Origin: Flavobacterium sp. N1736
GTDB taxonomy: Bacteria > Bacteroidota > Bacteroidia > Flavobacteriales > Flavobacteriaceae
DNA length: 64,000 bases
Direction of reading: 5' to 3'
Assembly (NCBI RefSeq): GCF_025947065.1
Contig: NZ_CP109994.1
Span: forward strand, 2,666,001 to 2,730,000
In this document: positions 7,731 through 16,232 of the stretch, in pieces
Numbering within the stretch: position 1 is the stretch's first letter
How the letters are laid out: the number at the start of each line of letters is the position of its first letter
Program-made: the position numbers and the translations under genes
The notes under the pieces: model-generated
The model's database searches: none
What the model was told of the DNA's origin: nothing
What the model saw: only the letters and a program-made list of their open reading frames with translations

Positions 7731-8894
7731 TTACTCAATTTTTATAATTTGACCTCTATCATTTCTTGAATTACTTCCGATAATAAAATTTGCTTTTTTA
7801 GGGAAAATTTTAAAAGTAATGCTCTTATCTTTAAGAGTTTCTATGATTTTGATACATTTTTTGAACGAAACATAGTGATTATCTAAAATAATCTCAACTC
7901 TTTTACCTTTCGAAATCTGCGACGAATTTACCATTTTTTCTTTTTTGAAATCGAAAATCACCACTTTATTTTTCAAAATAAAAGTCAACTTTTCAGACAA
8001 TTTCGCATTTAAAGAGTATAAAAAATAAGTTTCCGGCAATGATTTTTCTTTCGGTTTCCCCTGAAACATTTTAACAAAAGAAAAAAACACGATTCCAATT
8101 TTAAAGAAGATAGAAAAAAACAGTGATTTCTTAAAATGCTTTTGGTAAAAAAATGTCATTGCTTCCTGAAAACGTTTCATATATTTTTCGTCTTTTACGG
8201 TACTTTCACCTTTATAATGTAAAACCGTAGTTTCATGAAAATAGAAATTTCTTTTTTGCAGCTGCAAAGCGCGATACGACAAATCAATATCGTCGGCATA
8301 CATAAAACAATCTTCATCAAAACCTTTTAAATCCAGATATAGATCTCGTTTCATCAGCATAAAAGCGCCAACAAGTATTTCTACTTCTCCGGTTTCATTT
8401 TCGCTCAAATGCTGTGCATAATATTGATTAAAAAGTTTCGATTTGGGAAAGATTTTATACAAACCAAAAAACTTCGTAAAAGCAACCCAGGGCGTTGGAA
8501 TTCCGCGTTTACTTTCCGGGAGAAAACTTCCTGTTCCGTCAATTAATTTGCATCCAATAATTCCTAAGTTCGTTTGCCTTTCGGCGAAAGCCAGAATCTT
8601 CGTAAAAGTATCTTCTGCAACAACGGTATCGGGATTTAAAATGCAGACATATTTTCCTTTTGCATAATCGACTGCAATATTATTTCCCTTTGGAAAACCA
8701 AAATTTTCTTTGTTTTCAATCAATTTTACTTCCGGAAATCGTTCCTGCATCATTAAACAACTGTCATCTGTAGAATTATTGTCGATTACGATTATTTCGG
8801 CATCAAGTTTAGAAATTGCTTCCTGAACACTTAAAACGCATTGTTCGAGAAAATAGCGCACATTATAATTGAGAATAATAACGGATAATTCCAT
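7731..8894 (-). CDS. Glycosyltransferase family 2
   Basis: 387 residues. GT-A fold start LSVIILNYNVRYFLEQC, then VIDNNSTDDS, GFPKGNNIAVDYAKG and the DxD-like LNPDTVV (about 93), which mark an inverting rhamnosyl/N-acetylglucosaminyl-type family 2 transferase. A hydrophobic segment LFFSIFFKIGIVFFSFVKMF lies near 255-275, so it may attach to the membrane. The C-terminal 100 residues are a basic extension of unknown role. Likely acts in cell-surface polysaccharide assembly. It runs with the barrel gene upstream (30-base gap). Confidence 0.92.
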   Translation of the reverse strand: MELSVIILNYNVRYFLEQCVLSVQEAISKLDAEIIVIDNNSTDDSCLMMQERFPEVKLIENKENFGFPKGNNIAVDYAKGKYVCILNPDTVVAEDTFTKILAFAERQTNLGIIGCKLIDGTGSFLPESKRGIPTPWVAFTKFFGLYKIFPKSKLFNQYYAQHLSENETGEVEILVGAFMLMKRDLYLDLKGFDEDCFMYADDIDLSYRALQLQKRNFYFHETTVLHYKGESTVKDEKYMKRFQEAMTFFYQKHFKKSLFFSIFFKIGIVFFSFVKMFQGKPKEKSLPETYFLYSLNAKLSEKLTFILKNKVVIFDFKKEKMVNSSQISKGKRVEIILDNHYVSFKKCIKIIETLKDKSITFKIFPKKANFIIGSNSRNDRGQIIKIE

Positions 8895-8924
8895 GAAAAT
8901 TTGATCTGTGGATTTTTTCGAAAG

Positions 8925-10106
8925 TTAGAAATTTTCGGCTAAACCCAATCGCAAAGACCAATCGTTTTTACTGACGCCAAAATCCAATATCAAATTATTA
9001 TTATTTTGTTTGTTCCATTTAACACGAATTCCGGTTCCTACGGCGGGATTCCATTTACTGAATTTGTATGTATCTAATTTTGAAACCGAAGAAATATTGG
9101 TAAAAAATACAGCACCAAGAAAACCATTTTTGGTAATATCAGTTCTATATTCTGTTTCGAAATAAATAAGTGCATTGCTTCGAAACCTGTTTCTGGTAAA
9201 ACCCCTGCCCGTTTTGCCGTCACGATCCCAGCCAATACTTGGTAAATCGAGATAATGCGGTTTTCCTCCAAAAGTAGACCAATAAAATGCTCTGGACGCT
9301 AAAACCCTGTGTTTGGTTTTACTGAAAGAATGATATTTTCTGGCATCAAAATAAAAAGATTTCCATTTTTCATCTTTTACTCCGCTTGTATTTATTCTGT
9401 AATCTGCTTCTACGTATAAACCTTGCTCAGGATTTACGTTATTTTTCCGCGAATCATATAAACCCTGAATCGCAACTCCAAAAGAATTTTCGTCAGCGAA
9501 ATCTCCATTCATATATTTTGAATAATCGGTTTCTTCATCGATATAAGATTCCTCAGAAATATTCTGATAATTGTCCAGCAGCAAACCTAATCCGAGCCTG
9601 AAATTTCCAATTATTTTTCGGGTTGCAAATTGGTAAAAACGCCATTGCTGATAATCTAAAGTCGACATTTTTTGATCTGTATTATGTTCTCCCAAACCAT
9701 AAGTTGGCTGCGGATAAATCATAAATCGATAATCGCCAATAAAATTCCATTTATCATCTTTTGTATATATATAAGTCTGAATGGGAAATACATATTGTTT
9801 GGTAAAACTAAAATAAGGCGAAAAAGTAACCTGCGACATACTCGTGGTTTTTCTGTCTCCGAGATAAAAAGTGGTTAAAAACGAAACGACTAATCCTGCA
9901 TTTTTATCTGCATCTATAGGAACAGGAAGCAACGAAAACGCTACTTTTTTGTCGGTATTTCGTGCAAGGGAATCGTTTTTATGAAAAAGTTTGTAGAGAA
10001 CATCTAAAATATCTTTTTTGTTGTTTACAACCGAATCATTTTGTGAATAACAAAACGACATTAGAAAAATAAAAAATAAAGTAATTAGAAATTTTACATT
10101 TTTCAT
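8925..10106 (-). CDS. BamA/TamA-family outer membrane barrel protein
   Basis: 393 residues with signal peptide ending FLMSFCYSQ. The mature part has alternating aromatic strands and closes with LRLGLAENF, a terminal Phe as in outer membrane barrels. The order of strands (GAVFFTNISSV, AVGTGIRVKWN, NLILDFGVSKNDWSLRLG) is that of the surface antigen/Omp85 barrel; the POTRA repeats of true BamA are missing, so it is a barrel-only member. Probable function: protein or lipid passage across the outer membrane, unproven. Confidence 0.8.
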   Translation of the reverse strand: MKNVKFLITLFFIFLMSFCYSQNDSVVNNKKDILDVLYKLFHKNDSLARNTDKKVAFSLLPVPIDADKNAGLVVSFLTTFYLGDRKTTSMSQVTFSPYFSFTKQYVFPIQTYIYTKDDKWNFIGDYRFMIYPQPTYGLGEHNTDQKMSTLDYQQWRFYQFATRKIIGNFRLGLGLLLDNYQNISEESYIDEETDYSKYMNGDFADENSFGVAIQGLYDSRKNNVNPEQGLYVEADYRINTSGVKDEKWKSFYFDARKYHSFSKTKHRVLASRAFYWSTFGGKPHYLDLPSIGWDRDGKTGRGFTRNRFRSNALIYFETEYRTDITKNGFLGAVFFTNISSVSKLDTYKFSKWNPAVGTGIRVKWNKQNNNNLILDFGVSKNDWSLRLGLAENF

Positions 10107-10135
10107 CTCGTAAGGTTTTAAGAAACAACTTCTTA

Positions 10136-10143
10136 CAAATTTA
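10136..10143 (-). promoter_or_regulatory. -7 box upstream of the barrel gene
   Basis: Minus strand TAAATTTG matches TAnnTTTG, 30 bases before the ATG at 10106. Confidence 0.4.
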
Positions 10144-10187
10144 AAGCTTTATTCAAGACAGAAGATGATTTTAAAATAATAAAATTT

Positions 10188-10262
10188 GTTTCAGGTTTTA
10201 AGTTTCAAGTTTCAGGTTAACGCAACGTGAACCTGAAACTTGAAACCTGAAACCTGAAACTT
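10188..10262. repeat. Word-repeat hairpin, TTTCAGGTT/AACCTGAAA
   Basis: Left arm TTTCAGGTTTTAAGTTTCAA GTTTCAGGTT and right arm AACCTGAAACTTGAAACCTG AAACC form a long, near-perfect stem with a short loop at about 10222. Each arm is itself the word GTTTCAGGTTT/AAGTTTC repeated. It ends two bases from the stop codon of the acyltransferase gene, so it may serve as its terminator. Confidence 0.8.
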
Positions 10263-10263
10263 T

Positions 10264-11448
10264 CTAAAGATGTAATTGAATTTTATACTTATTGCAAATT
10301 TTCATGACAAGTAACATAATTGTTGAGAATACGAGTGACCAGATTATTCCCGGTAATCCTTCACGGAAATATTCCGGTATAATTTCGATTTTAAAAGCCA
10401 GATTAAAATAATAAATAACGCCCGGCAAAATATAAATCAATAACGGATTTGCAGCGGCTGGCATGAAAAAATCGCTCCATTTGGTTTGTTTTTTAATTTC
10501 CATTAACCAATACAAAAAGTAAAATAAAACGGTACAAATTGCTGCAGAAAACATCGTCCAGGAAGGAGTTCCTTTTATTTTTGATATTCCGAAATACGGG
10601 CGCAATAAATATCCTGTTGCAAAAAATAAAATGGCGAAAATAATCACCTGCCAATTGATTTTAAGCGGAATTTTTCGATCGAAAAACAATAACGAAATAA
10701 TTACGCCGGCACTTACTAAAGAAGCGTGCGTTAAATGTCCGGCAATAAAACGAAACCATTCCGGCAAAGCCAAACCTTCTGTCAAATTAGCCGAATTAGC
10801 GGCAACACATACGACAAGAAAAGCAATCATTGCCCACAATTTTCCCGAAACCAGCCAATAATAAATTACAGTAAAAAGATACGCCCAGCCAATTAAACCA
10901 AGAATTCCCCACCATTTTGGCGTCATTCCTATTTTACCGTTATCCTGAACATATAAAAAATAAAGTGTTATTAAAACCAATATTCCGCCATATTGAAGGG
11001 TGTTTTTAAGCCAAAGCGGAAAATCTTTTGGGTATTTATTCCAAATAGGAATTGGCATTGAATAGGCTAAAAGTCCCCAAAAAGCGGGTGCAATTATCAT
11101 TTTTGTTGCATCGTAACCATATTCGGCATTGACCATAAAAACGCCAATAATAATTAAAGCCAAAGCTCTTTTTAAAGTATGTGTCCAAATTGTTTTGGTC
11201 GAATCTCCTTTTAGTAATCGTGCATTAAACGCAAATGGAACCGACATACCAACAATAAATAAAAACGCAGGGAATACCAGATCAACAAAAGTCATCGCAT
11301 CTGCATCTGCAGGCATGTGTTTCATCCATTGCGGAACATTTTTTACGCTTGCGAGTTCATTTACAAAAATCATAACAAAAATCGTGATTCCGCGTAAGGC
11401 ATCTATTGAAATTATTCTTTGATTGTATAAATTTTCTTTGATTTTCAT
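10264..11448 (-). CDS. Membrane acyltransferase, DUF5009/HGSNAT-like
   Basis: 394 residues with about 10-11 membrane helices. It starts RIISIDALRGITIFVMIFVNE and has DLVFPAFLFIVGMSVPFAF, the hallmarks of the heparan-alpha-glucosaminide N-acetyltransferase (YeiB/DUF5009) group; the loop NPLLIYILPGVIYYF near the C-terminus also fits. Bacterial members move acetyl groups across the inner membrane to sugars in many carbohydrate systems. No dedicated sugar locus is next to it. Confidence 0.85.
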   Translation of the reverse strand: MKIKENLYNQRIISIDALRGITIFVMIFVNELASVKNVPQWMKHMPADADAMTFVDLVFPAFLFIVGMSVPFAFNARLLKGDSTKTIWTHTLKRALALIIIGVFMVNAEYGYDATKMIIAPAFWGLLAYSMPIPIWNKYPKDFPLWLKNTLQYGGILVLITLYFLYVQDNGKIGMTPKWWGILGLIGWAYLFTVIYYWLVSGKLWAMIAFLVVCVAANSANLTEGLALPEWFRFIAGHLTHASLVSAGVIISLLFFDRKIPLKINWQVIIFAILFFATGYLLRPYFGISKIKGTPSWTMFSAAICTVLFYFLYWLMEIKKQTKWSDFFMPAAANPLLIYILPGVIYYFNLAFKIEIIPEYFREGLPGIIWSLVFSTIMLLVMKICNKYKIQLHL

Positions 11449-11597
11449 AAAATGTTACATTTTTTGCAATGCAAAATATAACATAATTAACAAAGCGCAA
11501 AACTTATCTTTCAACCGCTATATATTACTAATAATCCTCATAAATAAAAAACTGCGACGGTAAGAAAATACAACTTATTTATTTTTACTTTTACCGC

Positions 11598-12335
11598 ATG
11601 TTATCATTCTTTAAATCAAAACCGCATTTAAAAGATCTTCTTTCAGAAGATTATATTGATATTCATTCTCATTTATTACCCGGAATTGATGATGGTGCAA
11701 AAACCATAAAAGAAACCACAAAACTGGCAAAAGCGTTTAAAGAAATTGGTATTTCGCAATTTATTACAACGCCGCATATTAGCCATTATATCTGGAATAA
11801 TTCGCCTGACGTTATTATTGCCAATTCTATCGAAACAAAACTTGCGCTAGAAAACCATAATATTAAGGTTCCGTTTTTGGCTGCTGCCGAATATTTTATG
11901 GATGATTGGTTTGAAAATCATTTTAAATCTGAAAAACTTCTTACCTTAAAAGATAATTATGTTTTGGTCGAGATGTCTTATATAAATGCTCCGGTGCAAT
12001 TGTATAAAATACTTTTTGATTTGCAAGTTGCCGGATATATTCCGGTTTTGGCACATCCCGAAAGATATTTGTTTTATCATAAAAACTTTTCTGAATACGA
12101 AAAATTGAAAAAAGCAGGTTGTTTATTTCAATTAAATTTATTGGCTTTAGTGGGTTATTATGGTGACACGGTAAATAAAACCGCAGATTTGCTTTTGAAA
12201 AAAGGAATGTACGATTTTACAGGAACAGATGTTCATCATAGCAATCATATTGCATCATTTAGCCAGAAAGTAAAAACAGATTATATTTCTAATTTAAAAG
12301 AAATTATTGCTAACAATCAGTTTTTTAAATTTTAA
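11598..12335 (+). CDS. CpsB/CapC-type tyrosine phosphatase (PHP domain)
   Basis: 245 residues. Metal-binding PHP motifs: DIHSHLLPGIDDGA (about 22-35), TTPHIS (about 57), LAHPERYLFY (about 150) and GTDVHHSNH (about 211). These match manganese-dependent protein tyrosine phosphatases that dephosphorylate bacterial tyrosine kinases of capsule and exopolysaccharide export. No Wzc-like kinase is in the window, so the partner is elsewhere. It is followed after 18 bases by a secreted protein gene. Confidence 0.92.
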   Translation: MLSFFKSKPHLKDLLSEDYIDIHSHLLPGIDDGAKTIKETTKLAKAFKEIGISQFITTPHISHYIWNNSPDVIIANSIETKLALENHNIKVPFLAAAEYFMDDWFENHFKSEKLLTLKDNYVLVEMSYINAPVQLYKILFDLQVAGYIPVLAHPERYLFYHKNFSEYEKLKKAGCLFQLNLLALVGYYGDTVNKTADLLLKKGMYDFTGTDVHHSNHIASFSQKVKTDYISNLKEIIANNQFFKF

Positions 12336-12353
12336 GAAAATAGTTTTCGAATA

Positions 12354-13319
12354 ATGATAAAAACGATATTCTTTTTCTTTATTAGCACAATCGCAGCATT
12401 TGCGCAGGTTTCTGGCTGTACAGATATTTTATCTAAAAATTATAATGCAGCGGCAACAATAAATGACGGAAACTGTCAATATGCAAACTTTAAAATAAGA
12501 CCACAATATTCGAATAAATTAAGTGATTCTGTAAAAGAAACGTCGGGATTAATTGCTTTCGATCATTTATTATGGACTCATAATGACGATCATGATAAAA
12601 CAATTTACGGATTAGATTCTCTGGGAAAAATTCAGAAAAAAATCATTTTGGATAAAGTGATAAATCATGACTGGGAAGAAATTTCGCAAGACAGCTCGTA
12701 TTTATATATTGGTGATTTTGGCAATAATTACACCGGAAACCGTACTGATTTAAACATTTTAAAAATTGAAAAAAAATCATTTTTAAATGGAAATCCAATT
12801 ATCGAAAAAATTTCTTTTTCTTATGCTGACCAAACTGATTTTACCGCACAAAAAGGAAACACGACCAATTTTGACTGCGAAGCTTTTATAGTTTCCAAAG
12901 ACTCTGTTTATTTGTTTACGAAACAATGGAAATCATCAAAAACCAGTATTTATGCGTTACCAAATAAATCCGGAAACCATATTGCACAATTTAAACAAAC
13001 TCTTGATACAAAAGCTCTTGTAACAGGCGCGACATATTTAGAATCAAAAAAATTGATTGTACTTTGTGGTTATTCAAAAACGGGGAAATCATTTTTATAT
13101 GTATTATACGATTTTAAAAACAATGATTTTCTATCAGGAAATAAACGAAGAATAAATCTTTCACTTCCTTTTCATCAAATCGAAGGAATTTCGTCAGAAG
13201 ATGGTTTGCATTATTATCTGACAAATGAATCTTTGGTTCGAAAACCGATAATCAATGTTCCGCAGCAAATTCATTATTTAGATTTAAGTCCCGTATTGAA
13301 TTCCTATCTGCACAAATAA
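12354..13319 (+). CDS. Secreted protein, probable beta-propeller type
   Basis: 321 residues with a signal peptide ending AAFAQ. The mature protein begins SGCTDILSKNYNAAATINDG and NCQY, a short Cys-bracketed motif common at the ends of secreted Bacteroidota proteins. The rest has repeated strand pairs (KETSGLIAFDHLLWTHND, YLYIGDFGNNYTGN, FDCEAFIVSKDSVYLFTKQW, HQIEGISSEDGLHYYLTNE) like a seven-bladed propeller of esterase/SdiA-regulated type. No catalytic residues were recognised. Same general architecture as the product at 48942. Confidence 0.65.
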   Translation: MIKTIFFFFISTIAAFAQVSGCTDILSKNYNAAATINDGNCQYANFKIRPQYSNKLSDSVKETSGLIAFDHLLWTHNDDHDKTIYGLDSLGKIQKKIILDKVINHDWEEISQDSSYLYIGDFGNNYTGNRTDLNILKIEKKSFLNGNPIIEKISFSYADQTDFTAQKGNTTNFDCEAFIVSKDSVYLFTKQWKSSKTSIYALPNKSGNHIAQFKQTLDTKALVTGATYLESKKLIVLCGYSKTGKSFLYVLYDFKNNDFLSGNKRRINLSLPFHQIEGISSEDGLHYYLTNESLVRKPIINVPQQIHYLDLSPVLNSYLHK

Positions 13320-13354
13320 TTCGCAAATCGCGATATAATAGTTTACTATTTTTT

Positions 13355-13399
13355 TATCTTTGAAACTCATACTTTTTCATACAAATGGCTTTATCTTTG
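13355..13399 (+). promoter_or_regulatory. Two -7 boxes before XRE copy 1
   Basis: TATCTTTG occurs at 13355-13362 and again at 13392-13399, both exact TAnnTTTG matches. The second lies 26 bases before the ATG at 13426 and is repeated with its surroundings before copy 2 at 13883. Confidence 0.55.
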
Positions 13400-13425
13400 A
13401 GCTTTCAGAAAAATTGATATTCATT

Positions 13426-13845
13426 ATGGAACAAAAAATACATCAGGGAAGAAACGTAAAACGTTTTAGAGAAATGCTTGGAATCAAACAAGAGGCATTG
13501 GCTTTTGATTTGGGAAATGACTGGAATCAGAAGAAAATTTCTATGCTGGAACAAAAAGACATAATCGAGGTTGATCTACTAAATCAAATCTCAGATATAT
13601 TAAAAATTCCTGTGGAGGCTTTTCAAAATTTTGATGAAGAACATGCGGTGAATATTATTGCAAATACCTATTCATTTCAAGATTTTAAAGATAATGCGGT
13701 AGCTTCTGGATTTAGCTATCAGCCTTCTTTCAATCCCGTTGATAAAATCGTTCAATTGTATGATGAAAAAATCGCGTTGTATGAACGTATGTTGAAAGAA
13801 AGAGATGAAATGATGGCAAGGCTTGAAAAACTAATCAATAAATAA
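13426..13845 (+). CDS. XRE-family transcriptional regulator, copy 1
   Basis: 139 residues from ATG 13426; an upstream in-frame ATG at 13360 lies within the promoter and is rejected. A helix-turn-helix occupies about residues 9-65 (GRNVKRFREMLGIKQEALAF, ISMLEQKDIIEVDLLNQISD). The tail is a Glu/Lys-rich coiled coil (YDEKIALYERMLKERDEMMA). The first 74 residues are identical to copy 2 at 13916; the linker between about 75 and 105 differs and the coiled coil is alike again. A recent tandem duplication including the promoter is evident. Confidence 0.9.
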   Translation: MEQKIHQGRNVKRFREMLGIKQEALAFDLGNDWNQKKISMLEQKDIIEVDLLNQISDILKIPVEAFQNFDEEHAVNIIANTYSFQDFKDNAVASGFSYQPSFNPVDKIVQLYDEKIALYERMLKERDEMMARLEKLINK

Positions 13846-13882
13846 TTTCTTAATAATTATTTATAAGACATACAAATGGCTT

Positions 13883-13890
13883 TATCTTTG
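13883..13890 (+). promoter_or_regulatory. -7 box before XRE copy 2
   Basis: TATCTTTG in the same setting (ACAAATGGCTTTATCTTTGA GC) as before copy 1, 26 bases ahead of the ATG at 13916. The duplicated unit therefore carries its own promoter. Confidence 0.55.
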
Positions 13891-13915
13891 AGCCTTCAGA
13901 AAATTGATATTCATT

Positions 13916-14323
13916 ATGGAACAAAAAATACATCAAGGAAGAAACGTAAAACGTTTTAGAGAAATGCTTGGAATCAAACAGGAAGCATTGGCTTTTGATT
14001 TGGGAAATGACTGGAATCAAAAGAAAATTTCTATGTTGGAGCAAAAAGATATAATTGAAGTTGATCTACTAAATCAAATCTCAGATATATTAAAAATTCC
14101 TGTTGAAGCTTTTCAAAATTTTGATGAAGAGCATGCGATAAATGTTATTTCTAATACTTTTGGAGATAATGCCTGTGTTGGAAATCCTAACTCCACATTC
14201 AACTTCAATCCTATCGAAGAGTTAAAAAAACTTCACGAAGAAAAGATTGCTTTATTTGAGCGTATGCTGAAAGAAAAAGATGAAATGATGGCAAGGCTTG
14301 AAAAATTAATCAAGGACAAATAG
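13916..14323 (+). CDS. XRE-family transcriptional regulator, copy 2
   Basis: 135 residues from ATG 13916. Identical to copy 1 over the DNA-binding half (to FDEEHA), then a diverged linker with FGDNACVGNPNSTFNFNP in place of copy 1's YSFQDFKDNAVASGF, then a matching coiled coil. Identical recognition helices imply shared operators, while different linkers could change dimer spacing or let the two form heterodimers. It lies just before the hip operon, but has its own terminator after it. Confidence 0.9.
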   Translation: MEQKIHQGRNVKRFREMLGIKQEALAFDLGNDWNQKKISMLEQKDIIEVDLLNQISDILKIPVEAFQNFDEEHAINVISNTFGDNACVGNPNSTFNFNPIEELKKLHEEKIALFERMLKEKDEMMARLEKLIKDK

Positions 14324-14352
14324 AACATTAATCTATAATATCTTAATATACA

Positions 14353-14376
14353 AGGAGGCTTTCGAGTCTCTTTTTT
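14353..14376 (+). terminator. Terminator after XRE copy 2
   Basis: AGGAGGCTTTCGAGTCTCTTTTTT: a 6-bp stem (with one G-T pair), TTCG-like loop and a run of six T, 30 bases past the stop. Confidence 0.65.
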
Positions 14377-14396
14377 AGTTTTGAATTAAAAATCTA

Positions 14397-14486
14397 TACC
14401 CGTAAGGGATTTTTTTATTAATTTTTACATATATTATACCCTTACGGGTACAATATTGATTAAAATTACTATATTTATACCCGTAA
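14397..14486 (+). promoter_or_regulatory. Three ACCCGTAA operators upstream of hipB
   Basis: TACCCGTAAGGG (14397-14408), its exact reverse complement CCCTTACGGGTA (14439-14450), and a half site TACCCGTAA (14478-14486). The middle site is also the palindrome TACCC-TTAC-GGGTA (14437-14450). The last site lies 12 bases before the hipB ATG, i.e. over the expected start of transcription. HipB-type antitoxins repress their own operon through several spaced palindromes, so these are probably HipB operators. Confidence 0.7.
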
Positions 14487-14497
14487 ACGCATAAATT

Positions 14498-14929
14498 ATG
14501 AGCAACTTATCTCCGTTTATTAAATATCATCGTAAAAAACTTGGTTTTACACAAGAAGACCTAGCGTTAAAAGCTGGTGTTGGAATTCGTTTTATAAGAG
14601 AGTTAGAACAAGGAAAAAAAACGCTTCAGTTAGATAAAGTTGAACTAGTATTATCTTTATTTGGTTTTGAATTGACTCCTGCAAAACAACAACTGGATCC
14701 TTATGATATAGTTTCTAACTTTCTTCTCAAGGCTATTAAAATTACCCTGAAAAACAAGACAATAAAATATGGAATGTTCGTTAACGAAATATTTGATTTC
14801 AAAGAAAATAAAATTACCGCTTGGGAATTTATATCTAACATGAATATGATAAAATATCACCAAAAAACAGATGACCAAATAATCGAAAAAATTGCTCATA
14901 GTGATATTCAACAAATAGAAGAACAATAA
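14498..14929 (+). CDS. hipB: HipB-like antitoxin/repressor
   Basis: 143 residues. Residues 1-60 are an XRE helix-turn-helix (FIKYHRKKLGFTQEDLALKA, GVGIRFIRELEQGKKTLQLD) as in HipB. Residues 65-143 form an extra domain (SNFLLKAIKITLKNKTIKYG, FVNEIFDFKENKITAWEFI) absent from the 88-residue E. coli HipB. It should bind the ACCCGTAA sites upstream and the HipS/HipT complex. It is followed after 3 bases by hipS. Confidence 0.85.
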   Translation: MSNLSPFIKYHRKKLGFTQEDLALKAGVGIRFIRELEQGKKTLQLDKVELVLSLFGFELTPAKQQLDPYDIVSNFLLKAIKITLKNKTIKYGMFVNEIFDFKENKITAWEFISNMNMIKYHQKTDDQIIEKIAHSDIQQIEEQ

Positions 14930-14932
14930 GTA

Positions 14933-15250
14933 ATGAAAAAAGGATTAGTTTATAAAAAAGAGCTTTTGGCAGGTTTAATTTGGGAAAATGAAGATGGATA
15001 TTTCTTTCAATATGATTCTACATATATACAAAATCCTCAATATGGTCCCGTAAGCAGAACATTGCCCGTAAGAGAGGAATTATTTACAGATAAAAACATG
15101 ATTCCATTTTTTGACGGTTTAATCCCTGAGGGATGGTTATTAAAAATTGCTATTGATAATTGGAAACTTAATCCGAGGGATCGAATGAGCTTATTACTAA
15201 CATTATGTAGAGACTGTATTGGCGACATAAGTATAATTAATACAATATGA
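14933..15250 (+). CDS. HipS-like protein (separate HipA N-terminal subdomain)
   Basis: 105 residues corresponding to the N-terminal subdomain of HipA (Couple_hipA): FQYDSTYIQNPQYGPVSRTLPV, IPFFDGLIPEGWLL, RDRMSLLLTLCRDCIGDISI. In classical HipA this subdomain is fused to the kinase; here it is its own gene, as in the HipBST systems where HipS, not HipB, neutralises the kinase. ATGA overlap with the kinase gene shows coupled translation and would keep the two products near equal. Confidence 0.82.
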   Translation: MKKGLVYKKELLAGLIWENEDGYFFQYDSTYIQNPQYGPVSRTLPVREELFTDKNMIPFFDGLIPEGWLLKIAIDNWKLNPRDRMSLLLTLCRDCIGDISIINTI

Positions 15251-16179
15251 ATTGTTTACTGTGTTATAAAGAACTAACAAACGAAGAAATCGATTATCAT
15301 TCTAAATGTATAAAAAAAACATTTGGAATCAAAACAATGCCAATAATTGATATTGATGAAAAAAAACTGACATTGTATGCAAAAGAAGTAATAGATACTA
15401 AAGCGGCAATTACAGGCGTACAGCCAAAACTAAGTTTATGGTTGGAGGAAAGTAAAAACGACATCCGATTTACAATTACTGATAATAAAAGTAATTACAT
15501 TTTTAAACCACAAAGCGAAACATTTCAATTGTTACCTGAAAATGAAGACCTTTGTATGCACCTGGCTCAAATATTTGGTATTGAAACGGCCATTCATGGT
15601 TTAATAAGACTTCCCAGCGGTAATCTGGCTTACTTAACCAAAAGATTTGAACGACTTGGCGAAAAAAAATTAGCTTGTGAAGATTTGTGCCAACTCACAG
15701 AAACACTTACAGAACATAAATATAGAGGAAGTCATGAAAAAACAGGAAAAATTATTCGTCAATATTCTTCTCAACCCGGACTGGACTCATTGAGATACTT
15801 TGAAATAATTTTATTTAGTTTTATAACAGGTAATGCTGATATGCATCTAAAAAATTTCTCTATGCTTGAGAGAGAAAATGGACAATTTCTTGTAAGTCCG
15901 GCTTATGATTTAGTTAGCACATATCTTGTAATTTCAAATGAACCAGAACAAATGAGCCTTACTATTAATGGACGAAAAAATAAACTAACAAAAAAAGATT
16001 TCGATGCATTAGGCAAAAGCCTGAACCTTACTGAAAAACAAATATTAAATACATATAACCAATTTTTTAAAAAACTTAGTAAAGCATATTGGTGGATTGA
16101 AAATAGTTTTCTTTCAATAGATCAAAAAAACAAATTGGCTGAATTAATTTCCAAAAGGATCGAATTATTAAATAATTAA
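15247..16179 (+). CDS. HipT-like Ser/Thr kinase toxin (HipA kinase core)
   Basis: 310 residues lacking the N-terminal HipA subdomain, which is encoded by the gene before. Kinase elements: Gly-rich loop ITGVQPKLS (about 57-65), IFKPQSE with the ATP-binding Lys, catalytic loop GNADMHLKN (about 195-203), and the metal-binding SPAYDLVST. A short Cys motif MNCLLCYKEL..HSKCIKK begins the protein and may bind zinc. Family members phosphorylate aminoacyl-tRNA synthetases; which one is the target here is unknown. Residues before GVQPK read A-A-I-T, differing from a double-Ser loop. Confidence 0.85.
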   Translation: MNCLLCYKELTNEEIDYHSKCIKKTFGIKTMPIIDIDEKKLTLYAKEVIDTKAAITGVQPKLSLWLEESKNDIRFTITDNKSNYIFKPQSETFQLLPENEDLCMHLAQIFGIETAIHGLIRLPSGNLAYLTKRFERLGEKKLACEDLCQLTETLTEHKYRGSHEKTGKIIRQYSSQPGLDSLRYFEIILFSFITGNADMHLKNFSMLERENGQFLVSPAYDLVSTYLVISNEPEQMSLTINGRKNKLTKKDFDALGKSLNLTEKQILNTYNQFFKKLSKAYWWIENSFLSIDQKNKLAELISKRIELLNN

Positions 16180-16193
16180 TATTTTAAAACATC

Positions 16194-16216
16194 ATAGCGT
16201 AGCGCTATCTTTTTTT
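16194..16216 (+). terminator. Terminator of the hip operon
   Basis: ATAGCG-TAG-CGCTAT (16194-16208), a perfect 6-bp stem, followed by a T-rich run, 15 bases after the kinase stop codon. Confidence 0.7.
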
Positions 16217-16232
16217 GTTACGTTCAAAAGGG

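Noticed and set aside
13360..13425. Longer N-terminus for XRE copy 1
   Set aside because: It would code through both -7 boxes; copy 2 does not share it, and the identity between copies begins at MEQKIHQ.
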